Assembly: GCA_019187195.1 (NCBI GenBank)
Contig: JABAQT010000037.1
Span: 62,001-126,000, forward strand
Length of the DNA: 64,000 nucleotides
Direction of reading: 5' to 3'
From: Bryobacteraceae bacterium
GTDB taxonomy: Bacteria > Acidobacteriota > Terriglobia > Bryobacterales > Bryobacteraceae
Shown here: piece by piece, positions 53,210-62,493 of the stretch
Numbering within the stretch: the stretch's first letter is position 1
Layout of the letters: every line of letters starts with the position of its first letter
Notes under the pieces: model-generated
What the model was told of the DNA's origin: nothing
The model's database searches: none
What the model saw: only the letters and a program-made list of their open reading frames with translations
Made by a program: the position numbers and the translations under genes

Positions 53210-56200
53210 ATGAAAAAAGCACTACTCCTCGCCGCCGCCCTGCTGGCGCTCGCCGCCGCCGCCTTCGGCCAGTTGCCAGGAACCGTCCCCGGTATCTACA
53301 TCGTCGAGTTGAAGGAGGATTCGGCCGCCCGATATGCCATGAAGGCGCACTCCTCCTTCTCCGCCCGGCGCTCGGCGATGCAATCGCGGCGAAGCGCCGT
53401 CCGGGCTTCGCAGACAGCCTTCCGCCGGGCCGCGTCGATTGCCGGTGAGCAGGTGGTCAACACCATGGACACCGCCATGAACGCCCTGGTGCTGCGGATG
53501 CCGGAATCCGGGGCGAGGAGCCTTGCCGCGAACCCCCAGGTGCGCAAGGTGTACCCGGTACACGAGATGAGGCTCGCCATGGATAAGGCGCTGCCGCTGT
53601 TGAGCGTGCCCGCCGCGTGGCAGGCGATTGGAGGCGCTTCCAATGCGGGAGCCGGAATCAGGATCGCCATCATCGATACCGGCATCGACGAAACGCATCC
53701 GGCGTTCCAGGCGCCCTCGCTCGCCATCCCGGCGGGATTCCCGAAGTTCGACAACGTCGCCGACATCGGGCAGACGAACCACAAGGTGATCGTGGCGCGA
53801 AATTATACAGCCCCATTGTCTCCCGCCGCGGTGGACCTCGAGGATCAGGTCGGCCATGGGACGGCGGTCGCGATGGCGGCCGCGGGCATGCCTGTTCAGG
53901 GTCCCGAGGGGACCACCATCTCCGGCGTGGCGCCGGGAGCCTCGCTCGGCTCCTACAAGGTTGGCGTGCCCGGCGGTAGCACCGGCGGCCGTACCCGTAG
54001 CGACCTGGTACTGAAGGCGATCGACGACGCCATCGCCGATGGCATGGATGTCATCAACTTGAGCATAACCGTGGAGAGTTTCTGGATCGTTCCTCCCGAG
54101 GAGTTCGAACTCTTCGATGTGGCCGCGCGCCAGGTTTCCGCCATGGGCGTGCTGATGATCGTCGCCGCCGGCAACGACGGTCCCGCGCGGCTCACCATCG
54201 CTTCGAGCCCCAGCTACTACAATCTGCTCGTTGGCGGCACGAACAACAGCCGTCTCCTCGGCGGCTCCGCCGTGCTCTCGGATGGCTCTACTTATGCCGC
54301 CATCCCCCCCGCGCCGCCGTACGCGCTTCCTCCCGGCCCGGTCTCGGGCGTAGTGGAAATCGTGGACGATATCGACCCACTGGGCCATGGTTGCCTTCCG
54401 CTTCCCGCGGGCAGCCTGGCGGGCCGGATCGCGCTGCTGCATAGCACGGGCACGTGTACGGGTACGGGTATGCTCGGGATTGCCCGTGACGCCGGGGCCT
54501 TGGGCATCATCCTTTACTCGGAAGACAGTCCGGACCCGTCCATCTACTCCTCGGGCGGCGTAACTCTTCCCACGGTCATGATCGGACTTTCGGGAGGGCA
54601 GACAATCGCCAGCAAAGTCCGCTCATCGCCCGGTCTCTCCGCTACAATCAATCCGGCCCGGAACCCGATGCCAGCCGATTCGAACCGCCTCGCCGGTTTT
54701 TCCTCCCGCGGCCCGGATTCGAACTTCCAGATACGGCCCGACCTGCTGGCCGTGGCGGATTATGTCAACATTGCCCTCCCGAACAATCAGTTCGGCCTGA
54801 GAAGCGGCACCAGTCTTGCGAGCCCCATGGTGGCGGGCGCCGCCGCCATCCTGCGGGCCGCGCGCCCCGGTCTCAGCGTCGAGCAGTATTTTTCCCTGCT
54901 GACCAATAGCGCGACTCCACTCATGTCCGACGGGCAGCATTTCACTCCGGTAATGGAACAGGGGGCGGGGCGCCTGAACCTGGACGCCGCGCTCAAGGCC
55001 ACGCTAGCCGCGGTTCCGCGGTCGCTGAGCTTCGGGCAGGGAGCGGCAGGCGTGAACAAGACCATGTCCTTCAACCTGGTCAACCTCGGCCCCGCCGCGG
55101 ACACGTTACAGCTTTCCATTCAATCCATCGACGGCGTGGTTATTCCGGCGCTGTCGACAGCCAGCGTGCCGCTCGCCTCGGGGCAATCGGCGCCGGTGAA
55201 TCTGACGCTGTCCGCGGGGAGCCTCGCGCCCGGTGAATACCAGGGCTTCGTCCGCGTCCGCGGAACCGCCACGAATTCGGAGATCCGCATCCCCTATTGG
55301 TATGGCGTCGCCTCCGCCGTGCCCAGGTTCATTAAGGTTAGCGCAGTCGAAGCGCCGGCAGGCTCTCCGCGGAACAATCTGATCTTCTTCCGCATCACGG
55401 ATGCCATTGGAGTTCCCATTCGCACCACTCCCACCGTGCAGGTCCTCTCGGGCGGCGCCACCAATCCCCAACTCTTCAGACTGGACCATTCCAGGGATCT
55501 CTTTGGCGCCAGCGCTATTCCCAGTCCCACCCCCGGCGTCAGCCTGTTCCGCATCACACTCGGCGGATTGACTCGCGATGTGCTGGTCAACTTCCCCGCC
55601 GCCGCTCCGAGAGTTATTGCGGGCAATCCGTATTTCGGAGATGTGCTCGCGGGCTCCTACCGGGATGCCGCCCTCACGGTCACCAACGCCGGCAGCGCCA
55701 CGTTAAACGTCACGGCGCTCACCACGACCGATCCCCAGTTCCAGGTGTTGAACCCCTCCGGATTCCAACTCGCCCCGAACACCAGCCACACGGTCACGGT
55801 GCGATTCTCACCAGTCCGGTTGAGTCTTCAGGCGGCATCCTTGATCATCGACTGCAACGACCCCATCTATCCTCATGCCGCCTTCCGTCTGCGAGGGTAC
55901 GGCGTTTCGCTCGCCGGCCCCATGCGGTTGTCCCTCGACAACAACTATCCCAGTCAATCGTGGGGGTTTCCCTCGGGCGCTTCCACCGCCTATTTCGTGA
56001 GCCGCATAACGCCGCCCAAGTATCCGGCCGTGCTCCAGAGCATCGAAATCTACTTTGGGGACCGCGCCGACGGGCTGCAGACGGGAACGCCGCTGACCCT
56101 GGTGGCGGCGGCAAATCCGGGCGGATCCCAAAACATAAATGGGATCGTCCTCCAGACCACGGGTGGAACCGTTGGAAAGCTGGGTGCGTTCAACACCTAT

Positions 56201-57481
56201 CCCGCGCCGGCCATCACCATCAACTCAGGCGATCTCGTGGCCGGCATGATGGTCAACAACCCGGCGAATGTCTTTCCCGCCGATTCCGACACGGCCTCGC
56301 CCGCGCAGCTCCGGGCCTATACCAGCACGAACGGCAGTACGTTTTTCCAGGAACCGGCCGCCGCCGGCAACTTCCTCATCCGAGCCATCATGAGCTTCCC
56401 CGGCGGATGTACATTTCAGGCCGTGCAGACCTCGGTTTCCGTGGCTTCCGCGGGCGATAACGGGCGCATTCCGGTCACCGCCTCCTCGCCTTACTGCGCC
56501 TGGACGGCGCAAACCACCACCCCGTGGATCAGCCTCGCCTCGGGCGGCCAGGGACAGGGCCGCGGCTCCGTCGCCTTCACCGCCGCCGCCAACCCTGGCG
56601 CGGCCGCGCGATCGGGCGTCATCTCGTTTGCGGGAACAAACATCAATGTCTATCAGCCTCCGGCGGGATGCGCGTTCACCTTGAGCACGCAATCGCTCGC
56701 TGTTCCGGCGGCCGGGGGAGCCTCGTCGGTCCTCGTCAATACCGCTCCCGCCTGCCCCTGGACCCCCGCCGCGCAACCCTCCTGGACCACCCTCACCAGC
56801 GGACCGGGTTCGGGCACGGGGAATGCGGCCCTCTCCTCGAGCGCCAACTCGACGAACTCCGCCCGTACGGGCTCTCTTCAGGTGGCCGGATTCCTCACGC
56901 AGTTGCTGCAACCCGCCGCCAGCCCCGCGCAGATTTTCCAGGACGTACCGCTCTCGAACCCCTTCAGTCCCTACATCGGACTGATGAAGGAAAACGCGGT
57001 AACCTCCGGGTGCACCCCCACCACCTATTGTCCTGATACCACCACCACCCGCGGCCAGATGGCGGTGTTCATTGTCCGCGCCCTCATGGGCGACTCATTC
57101 GACTACCAGCCTGGACCGTATTTCACCGATGTGCCCGCCTCCCATCCCTTCTTCAAGTACATCCAGAAGATGCGCCAGCTCGGCGTGACCAGCGGCTGCA
57201 CCGCCACCACCTACTGTCCCGATGCTCCGGTCACCCGCGGCCAGATGGCGGTGTTCATTGTCCGCGCGCGGCTCGCGCTGCAACCGGGCGCGGCACTGTT
57301 CTCCCCGCCCGCGGCGTTCTTCACCGATGTGCCGGCGTCCCATCCCTTCTTCGGCTTCATCCAGAAGATGCGGCAGCTTGGCGTCACCAGCGGATGTTCG
57401 GCTTCCGCCTACTGTCCCGACGACCCCACCACGCGCGGCCAGATGGCGGTGTTCATCCTGCGCGGCATCCTGACGCCTTGA
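53210..57481 (+). CDS. Subtilisin-like S8 protease with PA, BACON and S-layer domains
   Basis: A 1423-residue secreted protease. Signal peptide (1-20), an inhibitor-like propeptide (about 28-118), and an S8 domain with Asp156 (IAIIDTGIDETHP), His216 (GHGTAVAMA) and Ser535 (LRSGTSLASPMVAG). A PA domain is inserted at about 370-475. After the protease come Ig-like and ASH-like domains (to about 930), a jelly-roll region, two BACON repeats (about 1064-1236) and three S-layer homology repeats (about 1242-1423) with YCPD and RGQMAVFIVRA. The SLH repeats should bind it to the cell surface. It is divergent from the dehydratase gene. Confidence 0.9.
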   Translation: MKKALLLAAALLALAAAAFGQLPGTVPGIYIVELKEDSAARYAMKAHSSFSARRSAMQSRRSAVRASQTAFRRAASIAGEQVVNTMDTAMNALVLRMPESGARSLAANPQVRKVYPVHEMRLAMDKALPLLSVPAAWQAIGGASNAGAGIRIAIIDTGIDETHPAFQAPSLAIPAGFPKFDNVADIGQTNHKVIVARNYTAPLSPAAVDLEDQVGHGTAVAMAAAGMPVQGPEGTTISGVAPGASLGSYKVGVPGGSTGGRTRSDLVLKAIDDAIADGMDVINLSITVESFWIVPPEEFELFDVAARQVSAMGVLMIVAAGNDGPARLTIASSPSYYNLLVGGTNNSRLLGGSAVLSDGSTYAAIPPAPPYALPPGPVSGVVEIVDDIDPLGHGCLPLPAGSLAGRIALLHSTGTCTGTGMLGIARDAGALGIILYSEDSPDPSIYSSGGVTLPTVMIGLSGGQTIASKVRSSPGLSATINPARNPMPADSNRLAGFSSRGPDSNFQIRPDLLAVADYVNIALPNNQFGLRSGTSLASPMVAGAAAILRAARPGLSVEQYFSLLTNSATPLMSDGQHFTPVMEQGAGRLNLDAALKATLAAVPRSLSFGQGAAGVNKTMSFNLVNLGPAADTLQLSIQSIDGVVIPALSTASVPLASGQSAPVNLTLSAGSLAPGEYQGFVRVRGTATNSEIRIPYWYGVASAVPRFIKVSAVEAPAGSPRNNLIFFRITDAIGVPIRTTPTVQVLSGGATNPQLFRLDHSRDLFGASAIPSPTPGVSLFRITLGGLTRDVLVNFPAAAPRVIAGNPYFGDVLAGSYRDAALTVTNAGSATLNVTALTTTDPQFQVLNPSGFQLAPNTSHTVTVRFSPVRLSLQAASLIIDCNDPIYPHAAFRLRGYGVSLAGPMRLSLDNNYPSQSWGFPSGASTAYFVSRITPPKYPAVLQSIEIYFGDRADGLQTGTPLTLVAAANPGGSQNINGIVLQTTGGTVGKLGAFNTYPAPAITINSGDLVAGMMVNNPANVFPADSDTASPAQLRAYTSTNGSTFFQEPAAAGNFLIRAIMSFPGGCTFQAVQTSVSVASAGDNGRIPVTASSPYCAWTAQTTTPWISLASGGQGQGRGSVAFTAAANPGAAARSGVISFAGTNINVYQPPAGCAFTLSTQSLAVPAAGGASSVLVNTAPACPWTPAAQPSWTTLTSGPGSGTGNAALSSSANSTNSARTGSLQVAGFLTQLLQPAASPAQIFQDVPLSNPFSPYIGLMKENAVTSGCTPTTYCPDTTTTRGQMAVFIVRALMGDSFDYQPGPYFTDVPASHPFFKYIQKMRQLGVTSGCTATTYCPDAPVTRGQMAVFIVRARLALQPGAALFSPPAAFFTDVPASHPFFGFIQKMRQLGVTSGCSASAYCPDDPTTRGQMAVFILRGILTP

Positions 57482-57494
57482 TATCGTTACAGTA

Positions 57495-60107
57495 TTGTCC
57501 CGCCCAGGAATTTCATGTCCGCTAGCGCTGCTTCTCGTCTGTATGTGCGCGGCACAGGAGAGAAAGCCCGGCAAGCCCACCGAGGCTCCCAAGCCCGCCG
57601 CCAACCAGGGTGACGCGCATACCGGCCTGAATCTGCTCGGCCGCGCCAACACCCAATCCGGAGAAAGCCGGCGCAACGAAAACGTTCAATTCAACCTCAT
57701 CGACAACAATTCGCTCAAGGAACTGAACATCCGGCTCGGCACCACCGCCACCATCGTGTCCGAGTTTCGCCCCGAGCGCCAGTACTACGGCGTCGAGTTC
57801 GGCAACTCCCCGCCCGCTCTTCCGCACCTGGCCGCGTCGAAATACGCCGCCGGATTTCACGGCCTGCTCTTTGCCACCCACGGCAACAGCGTCTTCGGAG
57901 CCCGTTCCTTCTTTCAGGTAGGCGGGGTGAAACCGGCTCACGAAAACAATTACGGCTTCAACCTCACCTCGAGGCTCTGGAAGAACGCCTTCCTCACCCT
58001 GGACGGTTCTCAACAGAAGATCCGCGGCAGCGTGAACGGCAACGTGCTGGCTCCGCGCCCCGAGGAGCGGACTCCGCTAGCCGCCGACCCGCGCGTGCGC
58101 GCGCTCATTCAGCGCTTCCTCGCCGCCTACCCGGCGGAGCCCCCCAACCGCACCGACATCGACCCGCGCGCCCTCAACACCAACTCCCCTCAACGCATCA
58201 ACACGGATACGGCCGCGGTCCGCCTGGATCAGATCCTTTCCCCCCACGACCGGCTCACCGCCCGCCATGCCTGGACCACGCAGCAACTCGAGGCTTTCCA
58301 GTTTGTCGCCGGCCAGAATCCGAACACTACCACGAAATCGCACAGCGCCCGCCTTACGTGGGAGCGGAACTGGTCGGCTTCCACCAACATGGAGCTATCC
58401 GCCGGCCTGGACCGCGTGCGCTCGCTGCTTGTTCCCGAACCCAACGCCGTTGGTCCCCAGGTACAGATCGGAACCGCCTTCACCACCCTCGGGCCGGGCT
58501 CGAACATCCCCATTGACCGCATTCAGAACCGCTTCCGCTACGCCGCTCTCTTCAACCTGCGGCGCGGGCGGCACAACCTGGCGGCCGGCGGCGAACTGAC
58601 GCGCCTTCGCTTCAACGGGCGGGAGGCGAGCAGCAATCGAGGCAATTTCTCGTTCCGCAACGACTTCGGCCGCGACGCCATCACCAATTTCCTGCTCGGC
58701 ATCCCCAGCCGCTATTCCACCGGCATCGGCGATCTCAACCGCGGTTTCCGCAATTGGGAGCAGCAGTATTTCGCGGGCGATAACTGGCAGGCCCGTTCGA
58801 ATCTCACGCTGAGCTTCAGCCTTCGCTACCAACCCATGCTTGCCCCGCATGAGGTCAACAACCGCACCCTCATCCCCTATGATTGCGACTGCAACAACGC
58901 CGCCCCGCGGTTCGGGTTCGCCTATCGCCTTCCGCGCCGCGGCGTCATCCGCGCGGCCTACGGACTTCACTACGGCGAAGTGTTCCCCGTCACCTTTCAG
59001 CAGCTCCGCTGGAACCCGCCGGACTTCCAGAAGATCGAGGTGCAGGCGCCCAGCCTGCTTGATCCGCTAAGGAACGCGGTGATCAGTCCCGGCGGCCGCA
59101 GCACGCTTTTCATCGTTCCGCCCAATCTGAAGACTCCCTACTCGCACCAGTACAACTTCAGTTGGGAAACCGCGCTCCCCGGCGATTGGCGCCTCCAGTT
59201 GGGCTACGTCGGCAGCCGCACCCACAAGCTCCTCATGCTATGGCATCTCAACCGGGCCGTGGATGCGCCGGGCGTTCCCCTGACCACGGCCACCATCAAC
59301 GATCGCCGCCCCGACCCCCGCTACTTCGACGTCCGCCCCGTCATCAACGGCTCCCGCGCCTACTTCGACGCGGGGCGCGCGACGCTTGCCATCCCTTCCT
59401 GGCGCGGCCTCACCGTGGATGCTTCCTACTGGTTCAGCAAGGCCATCGACACGGGATCGGCCTACACCAATACCGCCGCGGGCGACGACGCCAAGCAGGG
59501 CTTCCCGCAGTACCAATACCTGGTGCAGGCGGACCTGAAGGGACCGAGCGTCTTCGATCAGTCGCACGCCGGGCTGGTGCGTTTCCGCTACTTCACTCCA
59601 CCCTGGAACAGCGCTCATCGCGTCGCGCGAAGCCTGCTCGGGCGATGGACGCTGTCCGCGATCTTTCTCGCCAAGACAGGCATGCCCTTCACCGTCATCT
59701 CCGGTTCGGACGCGCCAGGGTTCGGCAACGTGGACGGCACCAGCGGCGATCGTCCCGACATCGTGGACCCCTCCATTCTCGGCCGGGTCATCGGAAACCC
59801 CGATACTTCGGTCAGCCTGCTGCCCCGCTCAGCCTTTGCCTTCATGAAGGCGGGAGCGGTGCGCGGCAACATCGGAGTCTCGACGTTCCGCCGCGGCGGC
59901 ATCCGCAACCTCAACGCGTCGCTGGCCCGTACATGGGCCGTGCGGGGAGAGCGCGATCTCACCTTCCGCGCCGAATCCGTGAACTTCACCAACACGCCCC
60001 AGTTCGCCGAACCGAACTTCGATCTCAGTTCCCCGGCCTTCGGCAGGATTACGAACACGCTCAACGACGGACGCTCTTTTCAATTCACTTTGCAGTTCCG
60101 GTTCTGA
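57495..60107 (+). CDS. Oar-like outer-membrane barrel protein, plug reduced
   Basis: An 870-residue outer-membrane protein from a TTG start 13 bases after the protease stop. The signal peptide is CPLALLLVCMCAAQE. Long barrel strands follow, ending in the aromatic SFQFTLQFRF. Middle segments such as LVQADLKGPSVFDQSHAG and RVARSLLGRWTLSAIFLAKTG match the Oar-like TonB receptor family of Acidobacteria. The N-terminal carboxypeptidase-like domain is missing and the plug is only partly recognisable (ENVQFNLIDNNSLKELNIRL). It may work with the adjacent protease or xylulokinase-linked uptake (inference). Confidence 0.78.
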   Translation: MSRPGISCPLALLLVCMCAAQERKPGKPTEAPKPAANQGDAHTGLNLLGRANTQSGESRRNENVQFNLIDNNSLKELNIRLGTTATIVSEFRPERQYYGVEFGNSPPALPHLAASKYAAGFHGLLFATHGNSVFGARSFFQVGGVKPAHENNYGFNLTSRLWKNAFLTLDGSQQKIRGSVNGNVLAPRPEERTPLAADPRVRALIQRFLAAYPAEPPNRTDIDPRALNTNSPQRINTDTAAVRLDQILSPHDRLTARHAWTTQQLEAFQFVAGQNPNTTTKSHSARLTWERNWSASTNMELSAGLDRVRSLLVPEPNAVGPQVQIGTAFTTLGPGSNIPIDRIQNRFRYAALFNLRRGRHNLAAGGELTRLRFNGREASSNRGNFSFRNDFGRDAITNFLLGIPSRYSTGIGDLNRGFRNWEQQYFAGDNWQARSNLTLSFSLRYQPMLAPHEVNNRTLIPYDCDCNNAAPRFGFAYRLPRRGVIRAAYGLHYGEVFPVTFQQLRWNPPDFQKIEVQAPSLLDPLRNAVISPGGRSTLFIVPPNLKTPYSHQYNFSWETALPGDWRLQLGYVGSRTHKLLMLWHLNRAVDAPGVPLTTATINDRRPDPRYFDVRPVINGSRAYFDAGRATLAIPSWRGLTVDASYWFSKAIDTGSAYTNTAAGDDAKQGFPQYQYLVQADLKGPSVFDQSHAGLVRFRYFTPPWNSAHRVARSLLGRWTLSAIFLAKTGMPFTVISGSDAPGFGNVDGTSGDRPDIVDPSILGRVIGNPDTSVSLLPRSAFAFMKAGAVRGNIGVSTFRRGGIRNLNASLARTWAVRGERDLTFRAESVNFTNTPQFAEPNFDLSSPAFGRITNTLNDGRSFQFTLQFRF

Positions 60108-60134
60108 TCGTATAGATGCGATAATTTTCGGCGG

Positions 60135-61604
60135 ATGTACTGGCTCGGCATCGACATCGGCACCGGCGGCTCCCGCGCGATCCTCGTGGATGAACGCGGA
60201 GTGGTGAAAGCGGGCTTCACCGCTCCGCATGAAGACATGATCATGGCGCGCCCGCTGTGGGCCGAGCAGCGCCCCGAGAACTGGTGGGACGCCGCCCGGG
60301 CCGCCATTCGCGGCGTCCTCGGAAAGGCCGGCGCCACCGGCGCATCCATCCGCGCCATCGGCCTCAGCGGGCAGATGCACGGCCTCGTCATCCTGGACGC
60401 CGCCGGAGAGGTGATCCGTCCTTCCCTCATCTGGTGCGACCAGCGCAGCCAGCCACAGGTGGACTTCATCAATCAAACAATTGGCGCAGAGAATGTTTTG
60501 GCGTGCATCGCCAATCCCGTTCTTACCGGGTTCACCCTCCCTAAACTCCTCTGGGTCCGCGATAACGAACCCGCCCATTACGCCCGTATCCGCCGCGTTC
60601 TTCTCCCCAAGGACTACATCCGTTACCGCCTCACGGGCGATTTCGCCAGCGATGTGTCCGACTCGAGCGGCACTGCCTTGTTCGACGTCGTCCACCGCCG
60701 CTGGTCCCGGGAGATGGGCGAAGGGCTCGGCATTCCCGCCGCGTGGCTGCCCACCGTCCACGAATCCCCCGAAGTCACCGGCACTGTCTCCGCCCTGGCC
60801 GCCGAAACAACGGGACTCGCGCCCGGCACGCCCGTCGTGGGCGGCGGCGGCGACCAGGCATCGAGCGCCATCGGCAACGGCATCGTCGAAGCCGGCATCG
60901 TCTCCTGCACGCTCGGCACCTCCGGCGTCGTGTTCGCCCACACCGGCAGGCCCGCCTACGACCCGGCCGGACGCGTTCACACCTTCTGCCACGCCGTCCC
61001 CGGCAAGTGGCACGTCATGGGAGTCACCCAGGGCGCCGGGCTCAGCCTTCAATGGTTCCGCAATCAACTCGCCCCGGGGACGGATTACGACGCGCTCACC
61101 GCCGAAGCCGCCCAGGCCCCCGCCGGGGCGCATGGCCTCATCTGGCTTCCCTATCTGATGGGCGAGCGCACCCCGCACCTCGATCCCACCGCCCGCGCCG
61201 CCTGGGCCGGCCTCACGGCCAAACATTCCCGCGCTGATATGGTTCGCGCCATCCTCGAGGGCGTCTCCTTCTCCCTCTACGATTGCCTCCGCATTATCGA
61301 GGACATGGGCGTGCCCATTCGCTCCGTCCGCGTATCCGGCGGCGGCGCGAGGAGCGCTTTCTGGCGCCAGATGCTGGCGGACGTGTTTTCAAAGACCGTC
61401 ATCACGCTCGAGACCCAGGAAGGCTCGGCCTACGGAGCGGCCCTGCTCGCCCTCACGCGTGAAACCGGAACTGTCGAGGAGACCTGCCGCCGCGCCATCC
61501 GCGAAGTCACCCGCTGCGAGCCCGCTTCGAACGCCTACCGGCAAGCTTACGAAAACTACCGCGCCCTCTACCCCGCGTTAAAACCCATATACTCCCGGCT
61601 GTGA
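60135..61604 (+). CDS. xylB: Xylulokinase, FGGY family
   Basis: A 489-residue FGGY carbohydrate kinase. The ATP-binding phosphate loop is WLGIDIGTGGSRAIL (residues 3-17), with AIGLSGQMHGLVILD (substrate), VVGGGGDQASSAIGNG (catalytic Asp near 240) and VRVSGGGARSAFWRQML (adenosine loop near 405). The SGQMHG signature is typical of xylulokinase, which phosphorylates D-xylulose to feed the pentose phosphate pathway. The gene is 27 bases from the Oar-like gene. A decayed copy of its 3' end is found about 1 kb downstream. Confidence 0.92.
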   Translation: MYWLGIDIGTGGSRAILVDERGVVKAGFTAPHEDMIMARPLWAEQRPENWWDAARAAIRGVLGKAGATGASIRAIGLSGQMHGLVILDAAGEVIRPSLIWCDQRSQPQVDFINQTIGAENVLACIANPVLTGFTLPKLLWVRDNEPAHYARIRRVLLPKDYIRYRLTGDFASDVSDSSGTALFDVVHRRWSREMGEGLGIPAAWLPTVHESPEVTGTVSALAAETTGLAPGTPVVGGGGDQASSAIGNGIVEAGIVSCTLGTSGVVFAHTGRPAYDPAGRVHTFCHAVPGKWHVMGVTQGAGLSLQWFRNQLAPGTDYDALTAEAAQAPAGAHGLIWLPYLMGERTPHLDPTARAAWAGLTAKHSRADMVRAILEGVSFSLYDCLRIIEDMGVPIRSVRVSGGGARSAFWRQMLADVFSKTVITLETQEGSAYGAALLALTRETGTVEETCRRAIREVTRCEPASNAYRQAYENYRALYPALKPIYSRL

Positions 61605-61683
61605 TCGGCCGCGGACCCAGAAAAGTAGCTGGCGCGTTTTTCTCAGGTTTTGCGCGATAGATGGCTGAGGTGACGCGAGGAAC

Positions 61684-62493
61684 ATGTCAGTCAGACTTTG
61701 TTACGAAAACCGGTCCCAACTGATAAGCCGCATTGGCGCGCGTGAAGTCAACCACACCCTGGTCTTTTTTGGCGGCTACATAAGCAGGAATCCACTTGGT
61801 GGAGAGGGACTCTCGTACAACACCGACTATGTCATCCCAGTGGACACCCAATCCAGGGTGGCATACACCGGAATCGGAACTATATTGAAGCAGGCGATGC
61901 GCCGCCACAATGGACGCGCGACCGTCAACGCCTATGACCCGTGCATGACGGGCGACGGCCCGGACCAATGCCGTGCCCAATGCGCCAACGTGCGAAGCCT
62001 GGCCGCGAGATGGGCATTCGGCCGGGATGTGTTCGATCCGCTGGGCGCGCTGATCGTCTACGGCTACAGCGCCGGGGCTTTTAACGCCGCCTGGTTCTGC
62101 GACGACGTGTCCCGGACCCATGCCTGGTATGACTTCGCCTCCCGCCGGACGCGACCGGCGCGCGGCCAGGGCAGCGGATCCGAGGTCGTGATCGATCTCC
62201 TCATTACGGTCGATCCTTCGATCGACAACCTACCTGGTGGACGCGAGGCTTCGCTCACCTCGCCACGAATGGTGCGCCGTCACATCAACTACTACAACCG
62301 TGAGCGCAATACTCCTCCGTCGCGAATAACGGAAGAGTCGCGGCATCAGGATCACTACGTCGATAATCGTCCGAGGACCGGTTTAAGTCATAGCGACATG
62401 CCGGGAGCTACTCTCGAGGGGATCCAATTCGAGATTTACCGCGTGTTGAACGAACTCATGGGTGCGGGAAATTCCGCGCGAATCAGCAGCTAG
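61684..62493 (+). CDS. Orphan alpha/beta-hydrolase-like protein
   Basis: A 269-residue protein with no family I can name. A nucleophile-elbow-like motif YGYSAGAFN places Ser129 between hydrophobic LIV and a helix; LLITVDPSID gives a possible catalytic Asp177 and LSHSDMP a possible His236, in the order of an alpha/beta-hydrolase triad. Segment CMTGDGPDQCRAQC carries three cysteines. There is no signal peptide. A good GAGGAAC site precedes the ATG. By eye its codons are less GC-rich than those of its neighbours. It could be an esterase or lipase-type effector; confidence in function is low. Confidence 0.65.
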   Translation: MSVRLCYENRSQLISRIGAREVNHTLVFFGGYISRNPLGGEGLSYNTDYVIPVDTQSRVAYTGIGTILKQAMRRHNGRATVNAYDPCMTGDGPDQCRAQCANVRSLAARWAFGRDVFDPLGALIVYGYSAGAFNAAWFCDDVSRTHAWYDFASRRTRPARGQGSGSEVVIDLLITVDPSIDNLPGGREASLTSPRMVRRHINYYNRERNTPPSRITEESRHQDHYVDNRPRTGLSHSDMPGATLEGIQFEIYRVLNELMGAGNSARISS

